Made by a program: the position numbers and the translations under genes. Shown one piece after another: positions 54,868 to 64,000 of a DNA stretch of 64,000 nucleotides; position 1 is the stretch's first letter, and each line of letters begins with the position of its first letter. The DNA comes from Paraphysomonas bandaiensis (taxonomy: Eukaryota; Chrysophyceae). The DNA is taken from positions 62,001 through 126,000 of the forward strand of contig CBFFRP010000109.1 in the NCBI GenBank assembly GCA_965644295.1. Reading direction: 5' to 3'. The notes below the pieces were generated by a model. The model was given only the letters and a program-made list of their open reading frames with translations. It was not told the DNA's origin and made no database searches.

Positions 54868-56070
54868 TTTTGACTTAGTTTTATACTGAGTTATATATTA
54901 TTATCGAAAAAAAAAAAAAAAAAAAAAGAGAGGGAAAAAGGTAGTGTAACCCTGGGGGTTTATATAGTAGCAAGTGTAGTAGTGAAATAGGGTATTCAAC
55001 GACAAGAAGAGAGTCAACAACAGAAGAAGGACAGCAAACAGTACAAGATAATTATTTACGAAGGAAGTGCAAACATCTAGCCACGAGTCACGGAATTACA
55101 ACAAGCCATTCACACTGAAGTGCATACTTGCGGCTACTCTAGGCAGTTATTAATATCACAACACTCAAAACACGTTACCCAGTATCTCTACTACTTGCAA
55201 TACATGTGAAGCCAGCCGACTGCACCTGTTGTTTTACGACGTAGAAGCAATAAGGGCAATGGAGAGAGACTTAGGTAGCATCAACGTGATGTACACACAA
55301 TTCTCTCTGCATCATCCTCAGAACAGCATAAGAAGGGATCTTCAGATGTTGCTAGTACATCCTGAACATAAATGTCTCAAGTTAAGTGCAGAACTATGGA
55401 TGTACACAGCCCAATACCTCTGTGAGCTGCATTTTCATGATGGTGCTCTGGATGTGGAGATGAGCAGGAGTTAGGACCATTCAAGAGCATACTATAGACG
55501 CTATGCATGGTGATGCTGCTAAGCAGGCATAGTGGGTGGCTATTATGGCAAGCGTGTGGCTTAAAGAGGAATATATGGAGAGAGTAAAGATGCAATAAGT
55601 TTTATATGAGTTTAGGGAGTATGATAAGAGCAGTAGACTATCAGCGAATACGGTATCACGTTACTCATTTTAGTTAGCTGTTTTTCAGTTTTATCACTAT
55701 GGTTTTATTTCAGTTTTATGCGCAGTTATTCAGTTTCATACGCTGTTATTCAGTTTTGTTTTATTGTCATAATACGTGTGGTATACACGGTGTATGCAAG
55801 AATGCATGCGGTGTGGTGTGTGTGATATAAAATGAACTTGGTTCATTCTGTAGATGCGTACCATTCTATATGTTATTCCTTGCATGTCATTGTTTTAAGT
55901 TACTTGACACTGTCTTAACAGCGATCTTTATTCTTAGAGGGAATACTGCGCGGCGTTATCTAGCGGATATCGTTGACCGTGTTGGGTGATTTAACAGTAA
56001 TAATAAGTGTTTACTCACACCTTATTGTACATTTTGTTGGGAGCAAACCCGCAAGTCTGGTTTGTGCATA
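54868..56070. other. 3' region of the gypsy element and following intergenic DNA
   Basis: Begins with the presumed polypurine tract (54907-54940) and a TGTAACCCTGGGGG stretch that could start a 3' LTR. An open frame with protein-like composition lies at 55229-55474 (listed separately). From 55680 there is a run of TTATTCAGTTTTAT-like short repeats. No matching 5' LTR was found. Confidence 0.4.
55229..55474 (+). CDS. Possible ORF or exon downstream of pol, unrecognised
   Basis: About 81 codons without an ATG at the start of the open stretch (the first ATG is at 55259). Composition is protein-like: an amphipathic helix (FYDVEAIRAMERDLGSINVM) and a second one (KLSAELWMYTAQYLCELHFH). It may be a third ORF of the retrotransposon, an exon of a host gene, or chance. 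No family is recognised. Confidence 0.3.
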   Translation: MFYDVEAIRAMERDLGSINVMYTQFSLHHPQNSIRRDLQMLLVHPEHKCLKLSAELWMYTAQYLCELHFHDGALDVEMSRS

Positions 56071-57173
56071 CAACAAAGTCGGACTCGCACCTTTTCGTGG
56101 TGTTCTGGGGGATAAGTACCAGAGAGATTCTCATATATATATATAAACATATAGTCAGCAGATATTCTTCTGCCCACTCATAGCCGAATGCTTGTGTGGT
56201 ACAAGGGACACCAATAAGTGTTACATGTGTAGACGTCTTTGGTCCCTGACGAATAAACAGGCATCCGGGAATGTGCCCACCTCAAGGGCATCCGGGACAG
56301 GGCCCACCTGAAGGGTAACCGGGGTATTGGGCTGCCTGCTGAAATCAAGCATCCGGTATGTTCACCTTAAGAACTCAGAGCGGAAGTGGTCGCACCTTGG
56401 TGCTTGCGGCGACGCACAAGCAGCTTCAGTAGGATTACAGAAGTGTATACAGATTAGTCACAGGTAGAGGTCTAACTAGTTTGTCTAGCATTCATCTAGC
56501 TACTATAAGTTGGTGCAGGTTTTTAACGCCTATTGCTAATAATAAGACTTTCAATATGGTAGCTACACCGCCCACCACACATAGGAACCCCTCCACTCAT
56601 ACACTTAGGACCACAGCACCGGACCGCATGACATCATCAGCAGGCCCTAGACAGCGACGCCGTCTCTGGCAACTACACCTATGCGCGACGCTCAAACGGT
56701 GCACGGTGACAAAGCCACAAACCACCACACCACCCACCTCACAACACGCACATCTAGTGCTCGGTAGACCTTAATGCATAACCCTGTGCATCAGAGCCTG
56801 GTGGAACCTTATCCCAAGGGGAGACCTCCGGACAACACGCGCCAGTGAGTCCTAAGATTCACGAGCAGGGCGAAAATCACAAACAACATCAAGAACGGAA
56901 GTGGTCGCACCTTGGTGCTTGCGGCGACGCACAAGCAGCTTCTGTAGCGCTAAATAGTAGGATAATAGAATTTGTGCTGATTAGTTATGGGTAGAGGTCT
57001 AACTAGTATGTCTAGCATTCAACTAGCCACTATATTGGCACGAGTTTTTAACGCCTATTGCTAAATAAAAAGACTTTCAATATTAGTTTGTCTAGCATTC
57101 ATCTAGCTACTAAGTTGGCGCAGGTTTTTAACGCCTATTGCTAATAATAAGACTTTCAATATGGTAGCTACAC
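56071..57173 (+). repeat. Dispersed repeat, copy 4, with internally duplicated 3' module
   Basis: A full copy (56071-56568) is followed by a GC-rich segment (56569-56895) and then a second copy of only the 3' module (56896-57173). The two modules share CGGAAGTGGTCGCACCTTGG at their start and GACTTTCAATATGGTAGCTA at their end. The second holds a further partial duplication. This direct repeat, unique segment, direct repeat layout resembles a miniature LTR element (TRIM) or a nested insertion. The core GCACCTTGGTGC is a perfect palindrome but for its centre. A 97-codon ORF in the GC-rich part has no domain. Confidence 0.7.
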
Positions 57174-57730
57174 AGATGAGCATATAGTCCAGAACTTAAA
57201 AATACATTACGGAATAAAGACGGCAGAATTGCAATCTTGTTTACAGAGTACACGAATACACATCATATTAAATAATGATTTTTTAAAATTCCTTTACGAT
57301 TTACGTGTTTAGTTTGTGTCATACGTTATAAGCTAGATACTGTAGAAAACTTGTAATCGTGAATTTCCCTAACTACTCGACGTGATAGGTAGATAGATCA
57401 AGTTAAAATTCGATCAATGAATTCAATTAATTCAGTATCTGTCATCCACTGTTTCCGCAACACTACAAAGAAATATTGAATTGTGAATACATTACTTATT
57501 GCACATTTGGGTTGGTTTAATGATAATAAATAGCTCTCATATAGCTAATAAAAACATAAGGACTATAATAACAGAACAGAAACATACATAAAATAAATGT
57601 GCTATCATTTACAGTGATAAATGTAACAAATAATCACATATACACACAAACAATCATTACAGTTATTGGGTACTCTCTTGGGCTCCTGATACAGGGGAAT
57701 TAAATATAGAAACATAGTGCCCACAACAGT
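57174..57730. other. Intergenic, no gene seen
   Basis: AT-rich DNA between the repeat cluster and the 3' end of the EF-hand gene. Nothing can be supported beyond likely 3' processing signals. Confidence 0.45.
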
Positions 57731-59548
57731 CTAGAATGTTCCTCGTCGTTGTGCAGGTGCCCGAGAACTGTACGCTGAGATATTGCCCGATGAGCGACGC
57801 CTAGTAACTTTATTGGATGGAGCTTGTGCTTTAACTTCTCGAGAAGCGCGGGCCTACCGGTCGCATTGAATATTGTTAGTAAAATAGCACACACAGATGG
57901 GTGGTGAAGTACTTGTAAAATTTTCAGGTACAATTTACAAAGGTTTACTGACCTTGATTTCAATTGATTTCTCTTTTTTATTCACTGCTGTCACCTCGTC
58001 ACTGACGTCATTGTCTTCTGCATTCTCAGTCAGCATGTCCATACTAAATTCTCTACCTTTATATAGTCCCAACGATCCGTAGCCTTTGGAGAAACGACGA
58101 GTCTGTGGGTTGCTCCAAGAATCCTCCTTGTTGTGTTTGGTATCATCAGAAGGAAAAGTGCTACGTTGATGGAAGCCGCCATCTTTACCTGCGTATACAA
58201 TACTTACTCATAATACAAAATACGTGTGGATTTGTCATATTTGAGAATCTGAAGCACTGTGTTAAACCCGAATAGCGAGACGAACCTATAAGAGATGACA
58301 TCAAGGGAGGGGATTTAGGATCTGCTGAAGGACCAGGGAGAACGTCCATTGAATACCTTCTGGCCTTTCCTTTATTTGGTTTTGCCTTTGTCTTCAACAA
58401 GCCGTCAAGACTTTCTCCAGTTGTCAAGTCAGCAATAGCTTTATCTTCACTCTCGATTTCATTGGTATTACTCTCATGTGATATCACTTTTTCACCATCT
58501 CCATTAGGGCCAGTACCAGCACCCTTTGGAGAATCCTTTGCATGGGAACTACGTTCTATATCGTCAGCGTGGTCAAAGGAGCCTCTCGCACTCGAATCAC
58601 TCCCAAAACTACTCCGAGAGTGTCGTAGCGAGCGTCGTCGTCGATGAGTATGTATCAACTCATCCAGGCTTTTATTCTGTTCAATACCTGCACCATCTAC
58701 GGACCCGGTATTTTCTCGGCTGTCGACCATGTACTTCACCAATCTAGAGAGTTCATTGGCTGATACATACTTCCCCTTCGTCAGAACTACCCTGTGCTCC
58801 GTTCGTTCATGCCAGAATCTAGCCCCCAAGCATTTCTTCATAATTTTTTTTTGATACTCAAAACAAGGTTGAATAACCGCTGGGTTCTTGACAGCAAATT
58901 CTCTCCAGAATAACCTGGCAACCCCCTCTTTTCCCAATTCTTGGATCTTAGCATTTAGTCTGGCAAGCATTGTCATAACACGAAGTAACAATATATACAC
59001 CCTCTACAGCTCATATGCTCCTCAAACGCACTTATAAACTGGCCCACACAGTCAATACATACTTACTTCTGTCCCTTTCGGCTCTTCGCATAATATTTCC
59101 CGTATATATCCTTCAACAGAGCATCAGCTTCATCCTTATCCAACATTTCATTCCCATCAAAATCATACAAATCAAAAGCAAAGAGTGCTACACATACACA
59201 CACAATTAGCAGATTAAACGAGTATATATCCACGCTCTCACCCATATTGCTTCCAAGTGTACAATAGTTCCATATAATCAGTACGAATTGACGGAATGTT
59301 ACATGCCCGAGCCTCTTCTTATCCAGTACACTGAATGCACGTCTCATAAATTCACATTTATGGAAACCAAAAAACCGTAAAAAATTCTCAATAGTGATGG
59401 TTTTCTCCATATCAGGAGACATTTTCCCATATATTCGATATAAAAACCCTATAGATATATCTGTCATTGAAAGACACTCAAACTGTGACTTCCACTTCGA
59501 AAGTGAGGGGTATATTTGATATATGGATATCGACTGCTTCGCTCCCAT
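57731..59548 (-). CDS. EF-hand protein with predicted N-myristoylation and Ser-rich tail
   Basis: Five exons: 59548-59242, 59187-59067, 59001-58286, 58188-57953 and 57853-57731, encoding 500 residues. The start MGAKQS fits the N-myristoylation consensus (Gly2, Ser6), which supports the ATG at 59548 and suggests membrane tethering. The first 140 residues form a calcineurin-B-like EF-hand module: one degenerate hand (FSVLDKKRLGHVTFRQFV) and one canonical loop split from it by an intron (DFDGNEMLDKDE). A helical region follows (MTMLARLNAKIQELGKEGV, then VIQPCFEYQKKIMKKCLGAR). The rest is Ser/Arg/Gly-rich, with RRRRSLRHSRSSFGSDSSAR and other probable kinase sites. It may be a Ca2+-dependent membrane adaptor. 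No exact family is recognised. Confidence 0.82.
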
Positions 59549-60136
59549 ACTTGAATTATATCAATATCACTGATAGTCCTCCATAGAGTATCTTTGGCAT
59601 ATATATTATAATAGGAAGCTATGTGACCCACAGCTCTACATACAGTGAGAGTCGTATATTCCAAGTCATCTTGAAAAGAACAACAGTTAAGATTTCCCTT
59701 TCTTGATATTTATGATAGTGTATAATAATGCCATTTTAGGCCCCATATATGTGAATATCCCTATTTTATAGCATTCGACACATGTTTTCTGCAATATATG
59801 GTTTTATTTAGCTGAATAAGTCCAACTTTTTGCACTCTCTTTGTATACGTACACCGGAATACCGTGTGGTATCCACGTATGGCTTGTATACAGGGTTGTA
59901 TAATATGTATACCGCGACACATAGTATCCTATAACACTGCTGTATAATCGAAGGTTCATACAAGTAAATATGATATGTATGTATCGTACAACCATCATAC
60001 ACACACAGCATACTCCTACACACAATATACACTTGCTTGTTATTGCAGCAAATAACAATACGCACCATATCACCAGCACAGTGCAGTTTATCCTACACAC
60101 TTTACATACCACCTGACGAAGTGTGTTTAACCTATC
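59549..60136. promoter_or_regulatory. Divergent intergenic region
   Basis: 590 bp between the start codons of the EF-hand gene (-) and ARPC1 (+). Rich in TATAC/GTATA motifs, for example 59840-59920. Overlapping minus-strand ORFs here are low-complexity and not accepted. It should contain both promoters. Confidence 0.35.
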
Positions 60137-61554
60137 ATGGCCACAAAACACCAATTAACAGATCCTACCCAGGGCATCACGTGCCATGCCTGGAACGCTG
60201 ATCGATCCAGTAAGTGAAGATATCTTATACATAAATTATACCACTAATATTCCTGTTAAGTGATCGCAATGTGCCCAAATAATAATGAGATCCATATCTA
60301 TGGAGGGTGTAACACAGCAACATGGGAAAAACTCCATGTTCTCCCTGAGGTAGGTGCTTTTGTTTAAGGGGAGTTGGAATAACCCTTATCTACAGCACGA
60401 TTTAGTTGTCAGTGGGCTGGATTGGAGTGCCGTTCATAACAAAATAGTCTCTTGCTCTCATGATCGGAATGCCTTTGTCTGGACATTTGATCGCGAAAAT
60501 AATAAATGGGTTCCCGCACTTGTTATTTTGCGCATTGACAGGTGTGTCTCCTTTTACGTTTTTGTGCGAAGTGTTCGTCTAATTTTCAAATCGAAACGTA
60601 GGGCGGCGTTGGATGTGAAGTGGTCTCTGGATGGACTTCGCTTTGCCGTAACATCTGGAGCAAAATGTGTGCCGGTCTGTACTTACGAGGCCTCCAACGA
60701 TTGGTGGGTGAGCAAGATGGTGAAGAAGAAGTTCAAATCAACTGTGCTGTGCTGCGCATTCCACCCACATAATGGACAACTTCTTGCAACAGGATCATCT
60801 GATTTTAAGTGCCGTGTTTATTCTACTTTTGACTCTGCAGTGGATAGCGCTCCTAGTGCGGGTGTATTTGAGACAGCTGTGGAGTTCGGGGAGGCTTATA
60901 TTGAGCTTACGTCTAGTGGATGGGTGACGGCTGTCGCGTGGTCGCCGTCCGGAAATACCCTTTGCTACTCTGGTATATATCGTGTTGTCCGTGTGCAGTA
61001 TAATACGCATTGTCCCTGATAATATATCTGTAGGACATGACTCTTCTATCCACATGGTCACTTTTTCAGGAGGTGGAGCTAGCGCTCACCAGACCATCCG
61101 GTTCCGTGATCTGCCGCTCACGTCGCTACTGTTTGTCTCGGAGAAAGCGGTCATTGGAGGTGGACATGATTTCAATCCCATGGTCTTCACTACATCTGGT
61201 AAGAACTGTTTTTTTTGTGGCATTACTGTTACAACTTCAGAATATTGTACTGACGTGATTGCAGGTGACCCTAGTGGGTGGTCTTTCCTAGACAAGCTGG
61301 ACAAGAAAAAGGAAAAGGCCAAGGAAGCTGCCACTGGTGGCGTGGCAGCAGCTCGCGCTCTGTTCCAAAACAAAGCCAGCCGTGGTCAGGACTCGAGTAG
61401 TGATGGTGACAAACTCTGGACTGCTCATGAGGGAACCATTTCTGATATGGCTCTCGTCTCCCCATCTGTCGTGTCAACTGCTGCGTTGGACGGACGGGTC
61501 GTGCTGTGGAACCTGCCTCAGCTGCATATTGCGATGGCCTCAATGGGTCTGTGA
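60137..61554 (+). CDS. ARPC1: Arp2/3 complex subunit 1 (WD40 protein)
   Basis: Six exons: 60137-60209, 60261-60349, 60396-60541, 60602-60972, 61034-61198 and 61265-61554, giving 377 residues, the usual ARPC1 length. Introns are 46-66 bp. The protein is a seven-bladed WD40 propeller. Family signatures are ITCHAWNADRSMIAMCPNNN at the start, HDLVVSGLDWS, CSHDRNAFVWTF, AALDVKWSLDGLRFAVTSGA, STVLCCAFHPHNGQLLATGS, GWVTAVAWSPSGNTLCYSGH and GGGHDFNPMVF. The blade 6-7 insert (FLDKLDKKKEKAKEAATGGV) is the helix that contacts actin and nucleation-promoting factors. It acts in branched actin nucleation at membranes. The gene ends in TGA, evidence that TGA is a true stop here. Confidence 0.97.
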
Positions 61555-62227
61555 TCGTGATACCAGTCATGTAAACCTAGTAGCTCTGATGAGTATTTAT
61601 AGCATTGTGTGTTTGCATAATCTGGTGTTGAGGAGTCACAGCAGTTACTAGTTGCTGAGATAATGCAAGTTCGTAAAAAGAAATCATAAATTTGTAACGA
61701 CGTGTGAACGAGTAGCAGATGTTGCTCTTTTTCTTATATATGGTGCTCATATGCAATTATTTATGGATACTATTAGTATACAGTATACACCGACGCATGA
61801 CCTTATGTCTTGTCCGATCTCATCGAGACCCACTATAGACTGTATAGTCTCGTAAAATCAATTCTTCTATTTGAAGCATAGATTCTGTACTAATACAAAG
61901 ATGTCACACAAATTAAACTTTATTATTTACTAAATTAAATTATCAGACAACTGTTTATTGTTTATTATTTATTGCAACCATAGACGTGCTACCGCTATGT
62001 ACATACGGTTTTACAAAAGAGATTTAACCCTGAAGCTTAAATTAACAACTTATAAGTGCTTATATTACGAAGAGCTCTATAGGCACAGAGATATATAACT
62101 GATAAATGCACAAATCAAACAGTGTATGCACAATTAAACTATGCATGTGAATTCGACGAATATGTCCGCCCAAACTACAAGTGGTTCATTTGAATCAATC
62201 CAGAAATTCTTAGCATACGTACGTACC
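61555..62227. other. Convergent intergenic region
   Basis: About 670 bp between the 3' ends of ARPC1 (+) and the membrane-protein gene (-). AT-rich, with repeated TTTATTATTTA motifs near 61920-61970. No gene or repeat is seen. Confidence 0.45.
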
Positions 62228-62953
62228 CTACTTTGACTTCTTCGATTCCTCTCTATTATTCTCCTTAGACCAAAATGCTTTCAAAAACATCGCATGTTTA
62301 GTCGATGGAAATCCCAAGATAAAACTCATGGAGGCATACGAGACCCTACCGGCAAAGGGTAAGTTCAAAGGAGCGAGAGAGAACCATATATAGAGTGCCT
62401 CCAGTGCATGACTACCAGCCACCAGGGCCAGTCCAATGTACGCATAATAAGGAGAGGGAAATATGTACGACGACACAGTTCTGATCATGTTAAAGTAAAC
62501 ACTCCCTTGTTTTTCGGCTGAGACAAGTCCAGTTATACATATCAGCCAGAGAAAAAGACTGATATACCCAGCAGGCCCAGGTGGCCACACGGCTAGAGAT
62601 GCATAAGTACGAAGCGATTTCAATGTTTTATCGACATCATTAGGGTCGGATATGGGTTCCATGAATTCATGGCTCTTGCGTACTACGCTCTTCTCTCCAG
62701 TCCTCCAATGCGCCGTCTCGATCTCCATCTCGATCTGTGTTTTATCTATCGCCAATGCCCTGGCACTGACAGCCTCAGGGCAACCAATGACAGCCCATGA
62801 GAGCATTAGCATAAATACTACAAATATTGGCTATAAGAAACACTAACATATACATATATATGCACCTTTATCTTCGTTTAAAGACTTGACGATAGCCTCA
62901 CTGTCTGGAAGGGATGGGTCTGGTGTAGCTTCCAATTCATTGGGTTCTGACAT
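62228..62953 (-). CDS. TMEM254/DUF4499-like small membrane protein
   Basis: Exons 62953-62866 and 62817-62228 (intron 48 bp) encode 225 residues. An acidic N-terminus (MSEPNELEATPDPSLPDSEA) leads into a hydrophobic segment with FMLMLSWAVIGCPEAVSARA and a charged linker. Then come membrane helices: GYISLFLWLICITGLVS, YYAYIGLALVAGSHALEALY and VSYASMSFILGFPSTKHAMF. A His in SHALEAL and the GFPS motif near the end are hallmarks I associate with the TMEM254/DUF4499 family, whose biochemical role is unknown. The basic tail (KENNREESKKSK) resembles a dilysine-type ER retention signal. Family assignment is moderate. Confidence 0.6.
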
Positions 62954-64000
62954 GTTTACAGGTGTATGAGTTCACTTGAATTGTGGAGTAATAAGAGACA
63001 TGTTGGTGTAGTTGATGTAGAGCAGAATGGTGTTGTGTTGTACTGTTGTACTACGTTCTCTCTGTATGAATCTATAGGAAGGACAGAGTAGATAAAGTGT
63101 AGTGATAAAAATCCATAGTTTTATACTGGAAAATCGATTTATGCAGACATTCCTTTAAAAATAGGTGATTTCAACTTTCATCATAAAATCAGGCACTTTT
63201 CATTTGTGCAATCTGCTGTCCGTAGATCACACCACGCATAGATATCCATGGATATCTATATGCAGAGTAGCAGTAGCCAGAGGATGTCTCGATAGGAGAT
63301 CTCGATATTATATGCTTGAAGTTACGTTGAAAGGAATGCATAACAGATATGTCCTGTTTGAAAGCATACTGATATCCGTCTGATATCGGTCCTCGTTGAC
63401 CTATGAGAGGGACTATTATGGGGAGTGTGTATTGTGGGATCTTATCGTGTTCGTACCATAAGATGAACGAGTTCGTCTATATTAGCTTATTAAATATTAA
63501 TCATGCACTTGTGTTTCATAGAAATCAAGTTGATATACTGCATTTAACTTGACATTTAACTGAAAAAGTGCTATGGACTGAGGCAGAAAGTCGTCGAAAA
63601 GTATACTGTTGAATAGTAATATGATATATATATAGTATATGTAGTGTGTAATGTGCGCATGTGTGCAGTATTGGTCAAGGTAAAACTGGATAACTATTCC
63701 GACTTACATTGTATATACGATTTTAATGGTATCGTCCTAGTATGAAAAGTGATTGTGATGCTGCCTTTCTTTTCTTACTGTAGATTTACACTGTTTATAA
63801 TGTACTAACTCTCAATAATATTTTCTAATCTTCTTGCATATGGAATAATGGGTGTAAACTATTGTACGTCAACGTGGGAACTCATGAGTGCATCAATCTC
63901 TATATATATCTTGTATTCGCTAAATGTTATAATAGTCAACACGTTTTAGTCTTTCAAAACCCATAGAGTTTTTCAACTCTTCATTGCATTGTGAGCTCAA
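62954..64000. other. Intergenic to window end, no gene seen
   Basis: AT-rich DNA upstream of the TMEM254-like gene. Contains a GATATCCATGGATATC palindrome near 63240-63256. A 72-codon ORF at 63165-63383 has no domain. No supported gene, RNA or repeat. Confidence 0.45.

Noticed and set aside
54907-54928. Poly(A) run after pol as evidence for a LINE-type or processed element
   Set aside because: It is followed by GAGAGGGAAAAAGG and fits a polypurine tract. The domain order of pol is that of an LTR element.
47371-57173. Dispersed repeat copies at 47.4 and 56.1 kb as the LTR pair of the gypsy element
   Set aside because: They flank the element in the same orientation, but they are clearly diverged from each other, differ in completeness, and the same repeat occurs elsewhere, including inverted copies. 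They also lie 1-2 kb from the coding region.
56381-57173. Hammerhead ribozyme (retrozyme) in the TRIM-like repeat
   Set aside because: I looked for the CTGANGA...GAAA core on both strands and found only an isolated CTGATGA without the rest of the core.
59804-60154. Cysteine/valine-rich minus-strand ORFs before ARPC1
   Set aside because: AT-rich microsatellite-like sequence in the divergent promoter region. No start context, no splice partners and no homology signal.

Overview
The window is nuclear DNA from a eukaryote, most likely a free-living, ciliated protist. Genes are split by very short GT-AG introns, mostly 43-60 bp, and every multi-exon model below keeps one reading frame across all its joins. 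The standard code appears to be used, since host genes end in TAA, TAG and TGA. The gene set (heteromeric-type kinesin-2, Arp2/3 subunit ARPC1, EHD-like GTPase, two-pore K+ channel with an EF-hand tail, papain-family protease) fits a protist. I lean towards the SAR group but cannot prove it from this sequence. No rRNA, tRNA, CRISPR array or bacterial operon structure was seen.

Layout. 0-4.5 kb: a C1A cysteine protease (-) and a Ser/Asp-rich protein with 222-bp tandem repeats (+). 6-10 kb: one weakly supported multi-exon gene (-), a small proline-rich gene (+), and frame-broken coding debris. 10.3-13.0 kb: a two-exon gene (-) joining an IQ motif, a caspase-like fold without its catalytic cysteine, an FN3 domain and a helical repeat tail. 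13.6-14.4 kb: a GST-like gene (+). 15.0-16.6 kb: a two-pore K+ channel (-). 20.3-21.8 kb: an EHD-like GTPase with a membrane tail instead of an EH domain (+). 22.3-27.7 kb: a complete, very young Ty1/copia element. 28.7-36.7 kb: a 20-exon gene (-) for an unrecognised protein of about 2,330 residues. 37.3-40.9 kb: a 13-exon kinesin-2 gene (+), head to head with it. 42.8-44.4 kb: a small pseudokinase (-). 44.9-46.6 kb: a coiled-coil protein (+). 49.2-54.9 kb: a Ty3/gypsy chromovirus-like element. 57.7-59.5 kb: an EF-hand protein with an N-myristoylation motif (-). 60.1-61.6 kb: ARPC1 (+). 62.2-63.0 kb: a TMEM254-like membrane protein (-). Between genes lie at least six copies or fragments of an unclassified dispersed repeat, a fold-back element and several inverted repeats.

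The most notable observation is in the gypsy element. Gag and pol lie in the same frame, separated by a single TGA followed by CTAG, the established stop-readthrough context, and the protease domain begins upstream of the first ATG after the stop. Other points of interest are the caspase-like gene with a Cys-to-Ala change, the pseudokinase that has lost its glycine loop, HRD and DFG motifs, and the giant unrecognised gene beside kinesin-2. The host genes do not form one pathway. Several are cytoskeletal, ciliary or membrane-trafficking components (kinesin-2, coiled-coil protein, ARPC1, EHD-like GTPase), but any functional link between neighbours is inference.
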